Positions 18,330 through 26,299 of a DNA stretch of 64,000 bases are shown here, piece by piece. The position numbers were made by a program, and so were the translations under genes. This stretch comes from Rathayibacter rathayi (GTDB taxonomy: Bacteria; Actinomycetota; Actinomycetes; Actinomycetales; Microbacteriaceae): NCBI RefSeq assembly GCF_004011095.1, contig NZ_CP028129.1, positions 682,001-746,000 on the forward strand, in the 5' to 3' direction. Every line of letters begins with the position of its first letter. The first letter of the stretch is position 1. The notes under the pieces are model-generated. The model was not told the DNA's origin and made no database searches. It saw only the letters and a program-made list of their open reading frames with translations.

Positions 18330-18764
18330 GTCGTTAACGGCGCTCGCGTCTGTGCTCGCGTCTGTGCTGCCGTCTGTGCCGCGCCCGCGCTCCCGCTCGG
18401 GCTGCGATACCTCCGCTCCGCCGCGGGGCGACTCTGCGTCTCGCGCCAGCGCCGCCGCCCGCATGTCACTTCTGCGGAACTTTCTCGGACGGCTGCGTCT
18501 CCGTCTGCCTGTTCGAACACGACAACTTCGGCGGAAAGATGACCCAGCAGGATCCGAACCGGCGGACCCTCCGCGGCGACTGGTGGAACGATCAGGCGTC
18601 CAGCGTGGCCACGAACAAATACCCCACGAACGTCTACTCTGACGAGCGCTGTCACGGGTGCACCATGTTTCTCCCGGCGCGGTCGTTCGACCACTTTCTC
18701 CCCACTCGACACTGCGATGGTGATCCGCACAATCTGAATGACCAGATCAGCAGCTGGAGGATGT
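18330..18764. other. Gene-poor stretch downstream of the initiator tRNA
   Basis: I find no convincing coding frame here. The segment starts with short direct repeats of CTCGCGTCTGTG (about 18353-18376). It then has a pair of related motifs (CACTTCTGCGGAA near 18466 and ACTTCGGCGGAAA near 18526) and a stretch visibly lower in GC than its surroundings (about 18600-18760). It may be the debris of an insertion or of the gene whose relic follows. Confidence 0.5.
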
Positions 18765-18956
18765 GGAGCGGCCGGGGCGGCGAGCGGTCTCCTGACGGTG
18801 CTGCTCGTCAGCGCTGGTCACGGCTGGGAACCCGTACTCTCCTCCTCCGCACCCTTGCTCGGGACCGTCGCGGGCCTGCTCACCGGGACGCTCGCGTCGG
18901 TGGCTCCAGCGCTGCGGGCCGCGTCGATCGACCCCGCTCGCGCCGTACGGGCCTGA
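18765..18956 (+). pseudogene. C-terminal relic of an FtsX/MacB-type ABC permease
   Basis: About 60 residues resemble the last membrane helices and tail of a MacB-like ABC permease: LLGTVAGLLTGTLASVAPAL followed by RAASIDPARAVRA. That is the usual ending of this family, where the final motif is typically alR-A-ridPveAlR. The rest of the permease (several hundred residues) and its ATPase partner are absent. The preceding sequence has no matching frame, so the gene has been cut off at the left. It converges with the VOC gene, 12 bases away. Confidence 0.65.
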
Positions 18957-18968
18957 GGGGCGCCGATA

Positions 18969-19349
18969 TCATCCGCCCTCGATCACGCTGAGGATGTTGC
19001 CGGCCGGATCGCGGAACCAGCAGATGGTCGGCCCGTGGCCGCGCATGACCCCCGTCGCATCGGTCGGCAGCGACGGATCGTCGTAGATCGCCGTGACGAC
19101 GCCCGCCGCGTTCAGCTCGGCGACCGCGGCGTCGATGTCCTCGACCGAGAAGTTCAGGATCGTGAACGACGCCGGCTCGTGATCCGGCTTCGGATACGCG
19201 ATCGCCCGCCCGCCGCCCGGCAGCTCGATCTGCAGGATCCCCATCGCGTTCACCTCGACCTCGAGCCCGAGCACTCCGCCGTAGAAGGCCCGGGCAGCCG
19301 CCACATCGTCCACGCTGAAGCCGCTGAATGCCCGCTCGCTCCGGATCAT
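18969..19349 (-). CDS. VOC (glyoxalase/bleomycin-resistance fold) protein
   Basis: A 126-residue single VOC module made of paired beta-alpha-beta-beta-beta units. The first begins FSVDDVAAARAFYGGVLGLE, the second has FTILNFSVEDIDAAVAEL, and the fold ends in CWFRDPAGNILSVIE. Such proteins include dioxygenases, isomerases and drug-binding proteins. A metal-binding set is not obvious beyond the final Glu, so the activity is unknown. The gene stands alone, leftward, with start ATG at 19349. It is divergent from the CHAP protein, with about 220 bp between them. Confidence 0.85.
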   Translation of the reverse strand: MIRSERAFSGFSVDDVAAARAFYGGVLGLEVEVNAMGILQIELPGGGRAIAYPKPDHEPASFTILNFSVEDIDAAVAELNAAGVVTAIYDDPSLPTDATGVMRGHGPTICWFRDPAGNILSVIEGG

Positions 19350-19569
19350 CGCCGTCCCCCGTCCCGCGGCCGCCCCATCGCGTCCGCTCCGCCCCGGACG
19401 CTACTCCCGTCGAGCGCGCGCGTCACTGCCGGATCCAAGAAACCGCTGACCGCGCCGTTGCCTCACCGCCTCGCGACAGACGAGCGCACGCAGCGCACTG
19501 CACCGTGCCATCGGGTGTGTCGAAGCGACCCACCGCGTTAGGCTCGATCGCGATGCGAGGGGTGTTGCT

Positions 19570-20544
19570 GTGAGGGATGAACACGGGGTCGACGGCTCGA
19601 ACGAGGGAGTCGGCGCTCAACCGACCCGCCGGAGCCTACGGCAGGCGCCGCACGCGCTCCCCGCGGCACGGGTCGCCACTCCGGTGCTCACCCCGATCCG
19701 TCCTGCCCGGCGCCGCCGCGGCCGCGTCTTCCGCAGCACGGTCAGCACCGTCGCCCTCGCCGCGATCGCCGGACTGGTCGCCGTCTCGGCGCTCCCCGCC
19801 TACTCGTTCACCCCGGCGCCCGATTCGCAGGTCGCCGTCGAAGCGGCCGCCCGCGTGCAGGCGCTCGGCAATCAGAAGCTCACTGTCGCGCCGACTGCGC
19901 TGCAGGAGCAGGTGATCCGCGACTCCTTCACCGCGCCGACCCAGGCTCAGCTCGACGAGGCCGCCGCTCAGGCGCGCGCGCTCGCCGCGGCGGAGCAGGC
20001 CGCGCGCGACGCCGAGACCGCCCGCCTCGCTCGGGAGGCGCAGGCCGCGGCCGGCACGGCGGCCACCACCGGGGGCGGCTCCAGCACCGCCGCGGGCAGT
20101 GGCGGCTCCAGCACCTCGGTCACCCCGCGCGAGGAGGGCGACGACTACCCCTGGCGCAACCAGCTCACCGACAGCCAGGGCGGTGGCCTCTCGCCGCTGC
20201 GGTACTACTACCGCGAGTGCGTCGACTTCGTCGCCTGGCGGATCAACCGCGACCAGGGCTCGACGGGCGCACCCTTCAAGTGGACCTGGGGCAACCTGAC
20301 CCCGGGCGGTGGCAGCGCATATGCATGGGCCGGCCAGTGGGCCTCGCACGGCTGGGTGACCAGCAGCACGCCCGTCCCGGGAGCGGTCGCCTGGTTCACC
20401 GGCAACCACGTCGCCTACGTTCAGGCGGTCAACTCCGACGGCTCGGTCTCACTCGAGGAGTACAACTGGGGTAACGACCACGCATACCACAAGCGCACCA
20501 TCCCCGCCTCGCAGGTCGCGCTGTTCCTCTACCCGCCGAGTTGA
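19570..20544 (+). CDS. Secreted CHAP-domain peptidoglycan hydrolase-like protein
   Basis: 324 residues. A basic N-terminus is followed by a signal/anchor helix (STVALAAIAGLVAVSALPAY, residues about 60-79), an Ala-rich coiled region (about 110-165), a Gly/Ser linker, and a C-terminal CHAP amidase/endopeptidase domain (about 205-324). The CHAP cysteine is in YRECVDFVAWR and the histidine in TGNHVAYVQAV, with EYNWG near the end. It probably cleaves peptidoglycan peptides outside the cell, in growth or separation. GTG at 19570 has GAGGGG seven bases upstream. The stop overlaps the start of the amidohydrolase gene (TGATG), so they are translationally coupled. Confidence 0.85.
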   Translation: MRDEHGVDGSNEGVGAQPTRRSLRQAPHALPAARVATPVLTPIRPARRRRGRVFRSTVSTVALAAIAGLVAVSALPAYSFTPAPDSQVAVEAAARVQALGNQKLTVAPTALQEQVIRDSFTAPTQAQLDEAAAQARALAAAEQAARDAETARLAREAQAAAGTAATTGGGSSTAAGSGGSSTSVTPREEGDDYPWRNQLTDSQGGGLSPLRYYYRECVDFVAWRINRDQGSTGAPFKWTWGNLTPGGGSAYAWAGQWASHGWVTSSTPVPGAVAWFTGNHVAYVQAVNSDGSVSLEEYNWGNDHAYHKRTIPASQVALFLYPPS

Positions 20545-21347
20545 TGCCCGGCGCCGTCGGCATGGCCGTCGCGCAGTTCGCCCCGACTTCCGACCGCGAG
20601 GCCAATCTCGCCGTCATCGGGCGGCTGGCCCGGGTGGCCGTCGCGCGCGGCGCGAGCCTGGTGGTGCTGCCGGAGTACAGCTCCGCCTTCACTGATCCGC
20701 TAGGCCCCGAGCTGGTCGCGGCCGGTGAGAGCCTCGATGGAGCGTTCGTGCAGGGTCTCGCGGCTCTCGCCCGCGAGCTCCGGATCCATCTGGTGGCGGG
20801 CATGGTCGAAGCCGTCGATGGCCGCCGCATCGCCAATACCCTGGTCGCCGTCGACCCCGAGGGCGCCCTCGTCGCCCGCTACCGCAAGCTGCATCTCTAC
20901 GATGCGTTCGGGCAGACGGAGTCGGGGTGGGTCGTGCCCGGTGAGATCGCGGCGCCCGAGACCTTCGACGTCGGCGGCCTCCTCGTCGGGCTGCAGACCT
21001 GCTACGACCTGCGCTTCCCCGAGGTGAGCCGCTGGCTGGTGGACGCCGGAGTCGACGTGATCGCGGCGCCGGCCGAGTGGGTGCGCGGCCCGCTCAAGGA
21101 GGCGCACTGGCGGACGCTGGTCACCGCGCGCGCCCTCGAGAACACGGTGTATCTCGTCGCGGCCGACCAGACGCCGCCGATCGGGGTCGGCGCGAGCATG
21201 GTCGTCGATCCGATGGGCGTCGAGATCGCGACCCTCGGCGAGGTCGAGGACGTGGCGGTCGCCTGGGTCTCGCGCGAGCGGATCGACGCGGCGCGCGAGA
21301 AGAACCCCGCGCTGTCGCTCCGACGCTTCCGAGTGCAGCCGCTCTGA
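20544..21347 (+). CDS. Carbon-nitrogen hydrolase, omega-amidase/nitrilase superfamily
   Basis: A 267-residue nitrilase-fold amidase. The catalytic triad is visible: Glu in VVLPEYS (about residue 44), Lys in YRKLHLYD (about 115) and Cys in LQTCYDLRFPE (about 152). The spacing and CYDLRFPE match the Nit1/Nit2 branch, whose members deaminate alpha-ketoglutaramate (omega-amidase) or deaminated glutathione. The ATG at 20544 overlaps the stop of the CHAP gene. It converges with a class I aminotransferase gene 24 bp away. A glutamine transaminase plus omega-amidase pair would be a coherent pathway, but which substrate is used cannot be read from the sequence. Confidence 0.87.
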   Translation: MPGAVGMAVAQFAPTSDREANLAVIGRLARVAVARGASLVVLPEYSSAFTDPLGPELVAAGESLDGAFVQGLAALARELRIHLVAGMVEAVDGRRIANTLVAVDPEGALVARYRKLHLYDAFGQTESGWVVPGEIAAPETFDVGGLLVGLQTCYDLRFPEVSRWLVDAGVDVIAAPAEWVRGPLKEAHWRTLVTARALENTVYLVAADQTPPIGVGASMVVDPMGVEIATLGEVEDVAVAWVSRERIDAAREKNPALSLRRFRVQPL

Positions 21348-21371
21348 TCCGCCACCGGTGCCTTTCGGGCT

Positions 21372-22568
21372 TCAGCGCCCCATTCGCGCCAGGCCGGCGA
21401 CAGCCGCCTCCAGCACCTCGAATCGCTTGCAGAACGCGAAGCGCACGAGCGAGCGGTACGCAGCGGCCTCCTCGGGTCGGCAGAACGCCGACACTGGAAC
21501 GGCCACCACTCCGGCGAGCCCCGGGAGTGCCCGGCAGAGCGCGACGCCGTCGTCGTAGCCCAGCGGAGCGGCGTCCGCGACGACGAAGTAGCCGCCCGAG
21601 GACCCCGCGACTCCGAAGCCCGCAGTGGCCAGGCCCGCCGACAGCAGGTCCTTCTTAGCCGAGAGGGTCTGCGCGACCCCGGTGAAGAAGGAGTCGGGGA
21701 GCCCGAGCCCCAGGGCCACGGCCCCCTGGAACGGCGAACCGCTGACGTAGGTGAGGAACTGCTTCACCGCGAGCACGGCCGTGATGAGCTCGCGCGGGCC
21801 GGTCACCCAGCCGATCTTCCAGCCCGTCGTGCTGAAGGTCTTGCCCGCGGAGGAGATCGAGAGCGTCCGCTCGAAGGCCCCGGGGAGCGTCGCGAGCGGG
21901 ACGTGCGGGGTGTCGAAGCGCAGGTGCTCGTAGACCTCGTCCGTCACGATCACGGCGTCGTGCCGCTCGGCGAGCCGCACGATCAGCTCGCGGGTCTCGG
22001 CCGGGAGGACGGCTCCGGTCGGGTTGTGCGGGTCGTTCACCAGGATGACGCGGGTCCGGTCGGTCACGGCCGCGATCAGCTCGTCGTGGTCGAGCGTGAA
22101 GGAGGGGCCGCGCAGGAGTACGGTGCGGTGGACCCCGCCGGCGAGAGCGATCAGCGCGCCGTAGGCGTCGTAGTGCGGGGTGAAGGTGACCACCTCGTCG
22201 CCCGGTTCGAGCAAGGCCAGAAGTGAGGCGGCGAGGGCCTCGGTCGCGCCCGTGGTGACCAGGACTTCGCCGTCGGGGTCGAGGGAGATCCCGCGGAACC
22301 GCAGCTGGTGCGCGGCGATCGCCTCGCGCAGGACGGGGAAGCCCGGCCCCGGCGGGTACTGGTTGAGTCCGGACGCAATGGCGTCGCGAGCCGCGTCGAG
22401 GATCTCGCGCGGACCGTCCTCGTCCGGGAAGCCCTGACCGAGGTTCACCGCCCCCGTACGCAGGGCGAGGGCGCTCATCTCGCTGAAGACGGTGGCGGCG
22501 ACCTCGCCGCGGGGGCCGAGAAGGCCTGCTCCTGCGGCGGCACGGGTCCAGGATCCGGGAATGCTCAC
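21372..22568 (-). CDS. Class I/II PLP-dependent aminotransferase (kynurenine/methionine type)
   Basis: 398 residues. PLP-binding features: DPHNPTG (residues about 170-176), VTDEVYEHLRFD (about 200) and the Schiff-base lysine in SSAGKTFSTTGWKIGW (about 235). The N-terminal NLGQGFPDEDGP and NQYPPGPGFPVLR segments are typical of the kynurenine aminotransferase/glutamine transaminase K and YbdL-like methionine aminotransferase group. It transfers amino groups from bulky amino acids to a keto acid. The gene is leftward and converges with the nitrilase. The start is ATG at 22568, divergent from the HtrA-like gene, whose promoter lies in the shared 117-bp gap. Confidence 0.9.
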   Translation of the reverse strand: MSIPGSWTRAAAGAGLLGPRGEVAATVFSEMSALALRTGAVNLGQGFPDEDGPREILDAARDAIASGLNQYPPGPGFPVLREAIAAHQLRFRGISLDPDGEVLVTTGATEALAASLLALLEPGDEVVTFTPHYDAYGALIALAGGVHRTVLLRGPSFTLDHDELIAAVTDRTRVILVNDPHNPTGAVLPAETRELIVRLAERHDAVIVTDEVYEHLRFDTPHVPLATLPGAFERTLSISSAGKTFSTTGWKIGWVTGPRELITAVLAVKQFLTYVSGSPFQGAVALGLGLPDSFFTGVAQTLSAKKDLLSAGLATAGFGVAGSSGGYFVVADAAPLGYDDGVALCRALPGLAGVVAVPVSAFCRPEEAAAYRSLVRFAFCKRFEVLEAAVAGLARMGR

Positions 22569-22644
22569 GCCTCCAGTGTGCCCGCCCGGGCGGCATCACC
22601 GACTTCATTTCCCGCTCGCAGGCTGGTCATAAGAAACCCCCAGG

Positions 22645-22650
22645 TATAAT
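22645..22650 (+). promoter_or_regulatory. Consensus -10 box of the HtrA-like gene
   Basis: A perfect TATAAT, the best -10 box in the window, lies 35 bp before the ATG. The matching -35 region is weak (TGGTCA-like at about 22624). Confidence 0.6.
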
Positions 22651-22685
22651 CGCCAAGCTAACCTCGCTTGGAAGGAGCAGCACCC

Positions 22686-24251
22686 ATGACCGAGAGTCAC
22701 GAGGGTCCTCGTCAGCCGGAGGAACCCACCATGCCGACGGAGTCCGGCGCCCGAGAGGCGACCGAGCGCATCCACGGCGAGAGTTCCGGAGCGTCCACCG
22801 GGCCCACCGAGCCGATCCACCCGGGTGCAGCGCACCGCGAGGGTGAGAACACGACCGTCCCGTACCCCTCCTCCTCCGCCTCCGCCCCGCAGCCGCCGTA
22901 CACGCCGAACGCGACGGCGGGGAATGAGGCGCAGCCCGTCTCGCAGGCCGCTCGCTACGGTGAGTTCGCGCCGCCCGCAGCACATACCCTGCACGGCTCC
23001 GAGGAGCCGTCCATCTCGAGTTCCTTTGGGCCCGGTGCCGAGTACACGCCCGCAGCCACTGCCACGAAGCGCCGGGCCGGAGTGGGCGTCGTCGCGGCGC
23101 TCGCCATCGGCGCGGTCGTCGGTGGAGTCGCCGGAGCCGGCGTGTTCGGCCTCTGGTCCGCCTCCAACGGCTCGGCCACCCGCGTAGTCTCTTCCGGCGG
23201 CCCGCAGACGATCACGGTCAACAACGCTGACGACGCGACGACCGCCGCGGCGGTCGCCGCCAAAGCGACTCCGAGTGTCGTCACCATCGCGGTGAGCGGC
23301 AGCTCCTCCGCCGGCACCGGCTCCGGCATCGTGCTCTCGAAGGACGGCTACGTCCTCACCAACACGCACGTCGTCACGCTCGACGGTGAGATCGCCAACG
23401 GCACCGTCTCGGTCACCGCCAGCGACGGCCGGATCTTCACCGCGACCGTCGTGGGCACCGACCCGACGCTGGATCTCGCCGTCATCAAGCTGAACGGTGC
23501 GACCGACCTCAGCCCGATGACCTTCGCGGATTCGAGCACGATCAACGTCGGCGATACGGCCGTTGCCATCGGCGCTCCGCTCGGACTCTCCGGCACCGTG
23601 ACCGACGGCATCGTCAGCGCGCTGAGCCGCAGCATCCAGGTCGCCTCCTCGGCCGCTCCGGAGCAGTCGGGCGACAGCTCGAGCGGCGGCACCGAGCGCC
23701 CGTTCAACTTCGACATCCCGGGCCAGCAGCAGCCCACTCAGGCCAAGAGCACGATCTCGCTCCCCGTCATCCAGACGGACGCGGCCATCAACCCGGGCAA
23801 TTCCGGTGGTGCGTTGCTCAACAGCGACGGCGAACTCATCGGCGTGAACGTCGCGATCGCAAGCGCAGGCCAGTCCTCCTCGAGCGGCCAGTCCGGCAAC
23901 ATCGGAGTCGGCTTCGCGATCCCCAGCGCGGTCGCCCAGCGCATCGCGAAGGAGATCATCGCCAACGGCTCGGCCTCGCACGGCCTGCTCGGCGCGAGCG
24001 TCTCCGACTCCACGGCGGCTGTGCTCGGCGCGCGCATCGAGGACGTCTCGGGCGGTGGCGCCGCGCAGGCGGCCGGCCTGGCCAAGGGCGACATCGTCAC
24101 TGCGATCGGTGGCACCCCGATCACGAGCGCGTCGGACCTTACCGCGCAGGTCCGCGCGCAGGCCGCGAACTCCGAGGTCGAGCTGACCTACACTCGCAGC
24201 GGCCAGAGCTATCAGGCGAAGGCGACGCTGGGCCAGATGGCCGCCAGCTGA
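22686..24251 (+). CDS. HtrA/DegP-type trypsin-like serine protease with PDZ domain
   Basis: 521 residues. A long disordered cytoplasmic N-terminus (1-130) precedes one membrane helix (about 135-165), a trypsin-like domain and a C-terminal PDZ domain (about 435-520). The triad is visible: His in LTNTHVVTLDG (about 227), Asp in PTLDLAVIKL (about 263) and Ser in NPGNSGGALL (about 373). It is anchored with the protease outside, as in other actinobacterial HtrA proteins that handle misfolded envelope proteins. ATG at 22686 has GGAAGGAG nine bases upstream, which rules out the in-frame TTG at 22668. Strong -10 and terminator signals make it a single-gene unit. Confidence 0.93.
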   Translation: MTESHEGPRQPEEPTMPTESGAREATERIHGESSGASTGPTEPIHPGAAHREGENTTVPYPSSSASAPQPPYTPNATAGNEAQPVSQAARYGEFAPPAAHTLHGSEEPSISSSFGPGAEYTPAATATKRRAGVGVVAALAIGAVVGGVAGAGVFGLWSASNGSATRVVSSGGPQTITVNNADDATTAAAVAAKATPSVVTIAVSGSSSAGTGSGIVLSKDGYVLTNTHVVTLDGEIANGTVSVTASDGRIFTATVVGTDPTLDLAVIKLNGATDLSPMTFADSSTINVGDTAVAIGAPLGLSGTVTDGIVSALSRSIQVASSAAPEQSGDSSSGGTERPFNFDIPGQQQPTQAKSTISLPVIQTDAAINPGNSGGALLNSDGELIGVNVAIASAGQSSSSGQSGNIGVGFAIPSAVAQRIAKEIIANGSASHGLLGASVSDSTAAVLGARIEDVSGGGAAQAAGLAKGDIVTAIGGTPITSASDLTAQVRAQAANSEVELTYTRSGQSYQAKATLGQMAAS

Positions 24252-24267
24252 GCCGCAGCACCATCCG

Positions 24268-24297
24268 CAGCCCCCGAGGATCCGTCCTCGGGGGCTG
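24268..24297 (+). terminator. Terminator of the HtrA-like gene
   Basis: A perfect 13-bp stem, CAGCCCCCGAGGA with its complement, and a four-base TCCG loop, followed by TTG. It lies 17 bases after the stop. Confidence 0.85.
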
Positions 24298-24425
24298 TTG
24301 CGCGTGCGCGGGCCGGGCTGGTTGCGACGCCGACCGTTGAAGACGCGGCCCGGTTGCGCGGGGCGCGGCCTCGGGCGCAGATTCGCTCGACGCGCCGGCG
24401 GCAGGAAGAATCAGCGATCACGCGC

Positions 24426-24752
24426 ATGGATCCGGGCTCCGTCTCGCTCGCTCCGATGACGCAGGAGGATGTCCGCAGGCTGGAGGAGGGGCTCTCGACG
24501 CCCGATCAGACCGGCATCGACGCCTCCCGGCGAGGGCAGGGAATCGGTTCACTGGCACAGCGGCTCCTCGTCGAGTACCTCTTCGCCGGCACGAGGGCCG
24601 AACGGATCCAGGCGTACACGGATGTCGACAATCGAGCGGAGCGACGAGCGCTGGAGCAGGCCGGCTTCGAGGAGGAGGGCGTGCTCCGCCGTGCACAGTG
24701 GCGCGATGGAGCGTGGCACGACCTCGTGCTGTTCTCGACGCTGCGGCGCTGA
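24426..24752 (+). pseudogene. GNAT acetyltransferase with internal deletion
   Basis: The frame encodes about 108 residues, against some 170 expected. The N-terminus (SLAPMTQEDVRRLEEGLSTP) joins abruptly to the acetyl-CoA-binding motif RRGQGIGSLAQRLLVEYLF. Then comes the normal C-terminal half (TDVDNRAERRALEQAGFEEE). About 60 residues covering the central sheet are missing between STPDQ and TGID, so a functional fold is unlikely. No ribosome-binding site is evident before the ATG. It follows the HtrA terminator and belongs to no operon. Confidence 0.65.
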
Positions 24753-24868
24753 GGCGAAGACCTACCGTGCGTTCGGGCGTCGCGGCCGGTGCATCTTCGC
24801 CCGCCGGGAGCGTCTCCGGAGCCGCAAGCAAGGTCCCAGCGCCCCGGGGGCCGGGCGCGCCCCGCTGA

Positions 24869-24874
24869 TAGTGT
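24869..24874 (+). promoter_or_regulatory. Candidate -10 box before the glycan cluster
   Basis: TAGTGT preceded by GA, 42 bp before the ATG at 24917. It would give a 5' leader of about 35 bases. Confidence 0.35.
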
Positions 24875-24916
24875 GGTGGATCCCTGCGACCGCGCTCCTC
24901 CCGCACGACTGGACCC

Positions 24917-26299
24917 ATGCAGCCCGAGATCCCGACGGACGACCTCTCCGATCTGCCCGGCGTCTCCTACGTGATGCCCGTGCTCAACGACGTGACTCAC
25001 GTTCGCGCCGCGGTCGATTCGCTGCTGCACCAGGACTACACCGGGCCCTTCGACATCGTCCTCGCCCCGAGCATCGACGGCACAGAGGAGCTCGTCGCCG
25101 AGCTGAGCACGGCCGATCCGCGGATCAGCGTCGTGCCGAACGAGGCCGGCTCCACTCCGGCGGGCCTGAATGCGGCAATCCGCGCATCACGTCACCCGGT
25201 CGTCGTGCGAGTCGACGCGCACTCCGTCCTGCCGCCCGACTACTCGCGAACGGCCGTCGACGTGCTACGGCGCTCCGGAGCGGCCAACGTTGGCGGGGTG
25301 ATGGCGGCGGAGGGGCTCACTGCGTTCCAGTGCGCCGTCGCCCGCGCGTACGGCTCGCGGATCGGTCTGGGCGGCACGCCGCACCAGGTGGGCGGCGAGG
25401 AGGGCCCGGCCGACACGGTGTACCTCGGCGTCTTCCGCCGCTCGGCCCTGGAGCGCGTGGGCCTGTTCGACGAGCGCTTCAAGCGCGGGCAGGACTGGGA
25501 GCTGAACCGGCGGCTGCGCGAGCACGGTGACGTGGTCTGGTTCACTCCGCGGCTCAGCGTCACCTACCGCCCCCGGCCGTCGATGCTCGCCCTGCTGCGG
25601 CAGTTCCTCTCGACGGGGATGTGGCGCGGGGAACTCACGCGGATGTTCCCCGCGTCACGCTCGCTGCGGTACGTCGCTCCGCCCCTGCTCGTGATGCTGC
25701 TCGTGATGCTGCTCGGGGTCGGGCTCCTGGCCGGGCTGGCTGGAGTCGTGCAGACACTCGGGGGAGCCGCGCCCTGGCTTCTGCTCGGCTTCGCGGTACC
25801 GGCCGGGTATCTCCTCCTGGTGGCCGCCGCGACGCTCGCGATCGCGCGGCGGGACGGTGCGCGTGCGATGCCGTGGTTCGCCGTGGTCATCCCGGCGGTC
25901 CACCTGGCCTGGGGGACGGGCTTCGTGCTCGGCTTCGCCGGGCTGACCAGCACCATTTCCACTCACCGCACCAGCCGCGGTCCGACTCGCCGAGGGGCGC
26001 ATGACCACGACGCCGAGACCCCGCTCCCTCGCCGAGCTGCGCACCGTCGCGCAACCTCCGGAGGTGCGCGGGCGTCGCAACGCCGAGCACTGGACCGCCT
26101 CGCTCTATCTGCGCCGCTTCTCGCCGTACCTGACCTGGCTGCTGCTGACGACCTCGATCTCGGCGAACGGCGTCACCGGTCTGATGATCCTGATGGGCTG
26201 GAGCGCAGCGGCCGCGCTGCTGATCCCGGGCGTCGGCGGGGCCGCGCTGGCGCTCCTCCTGGGTCAGCTACAGATGCTGGTGGACTGCTGCGACGGTGA
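24917..26299 (+). CDS. Family 2 glycosyltransferase with C-terminal membrane helices, stop displaced
   Basis: 460 residues as read. The GT-A fold begins VSYVMPVLNDVTHVRAAVDS. Acidic sugar-nucleotide motifs follow (VVVRVDAHSVLPP) and the acceptor-site motif is KRGQDWELNRRL. Three hydrophobic helices (residues about 255-350) tie it to the membrane, as in succinoglycan-type synthases. From about 26000 on the frame runs 299 bp into the next gene and gives Arg/Ala-rich sequence that looks like shadow, so the natural C-terminus is probably near residue 355. A TGA in the +1 frame at 26002-26004, overlapping the next ATG, suggests a small frameshift near the end. It probably builds or extends a cell-surface glycan. 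Confidence 0.75.
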   Translation: MQPEIPTDDLSDLPGVSYVMPVLNDVTHVRAAVDSLLHQDYTGPFDIVLAPSIDGTEELVAELSTADPRISVVPNEAGSTPAGLNAAIRASRHPVVVRVDAHSVLPPDYSRTAVDVLRRSGAANVGGVMAAEGLTAFQCAVARAYGSRIGLGGTPHQVGGEEGPADTVYLGVFRRSALERVGLFDERFKRGQDWELNRRLREHGDVVWFTPRLSVTYRPRPSMLALLRQFLSTGMWRGELTRMFPASRSLRYVAPPLLVMLLVMLLGVGLLAGLAGVVQTLGGAAPWLLLGFAVPAGYLLLVAAATLAIARRDGARAMPWFAVVIPAVHLAWGTGFVLGFAGLTSTISTHRTSRGPTRRGAHDHDAETPLPRRAAHRRATSGGARASQRRALDRLALSAPLLAVPDLAAADDLDLGERRHRSDDPDGLERSGRAADPGRRRGRAGAPPGSATDAGGLLRR

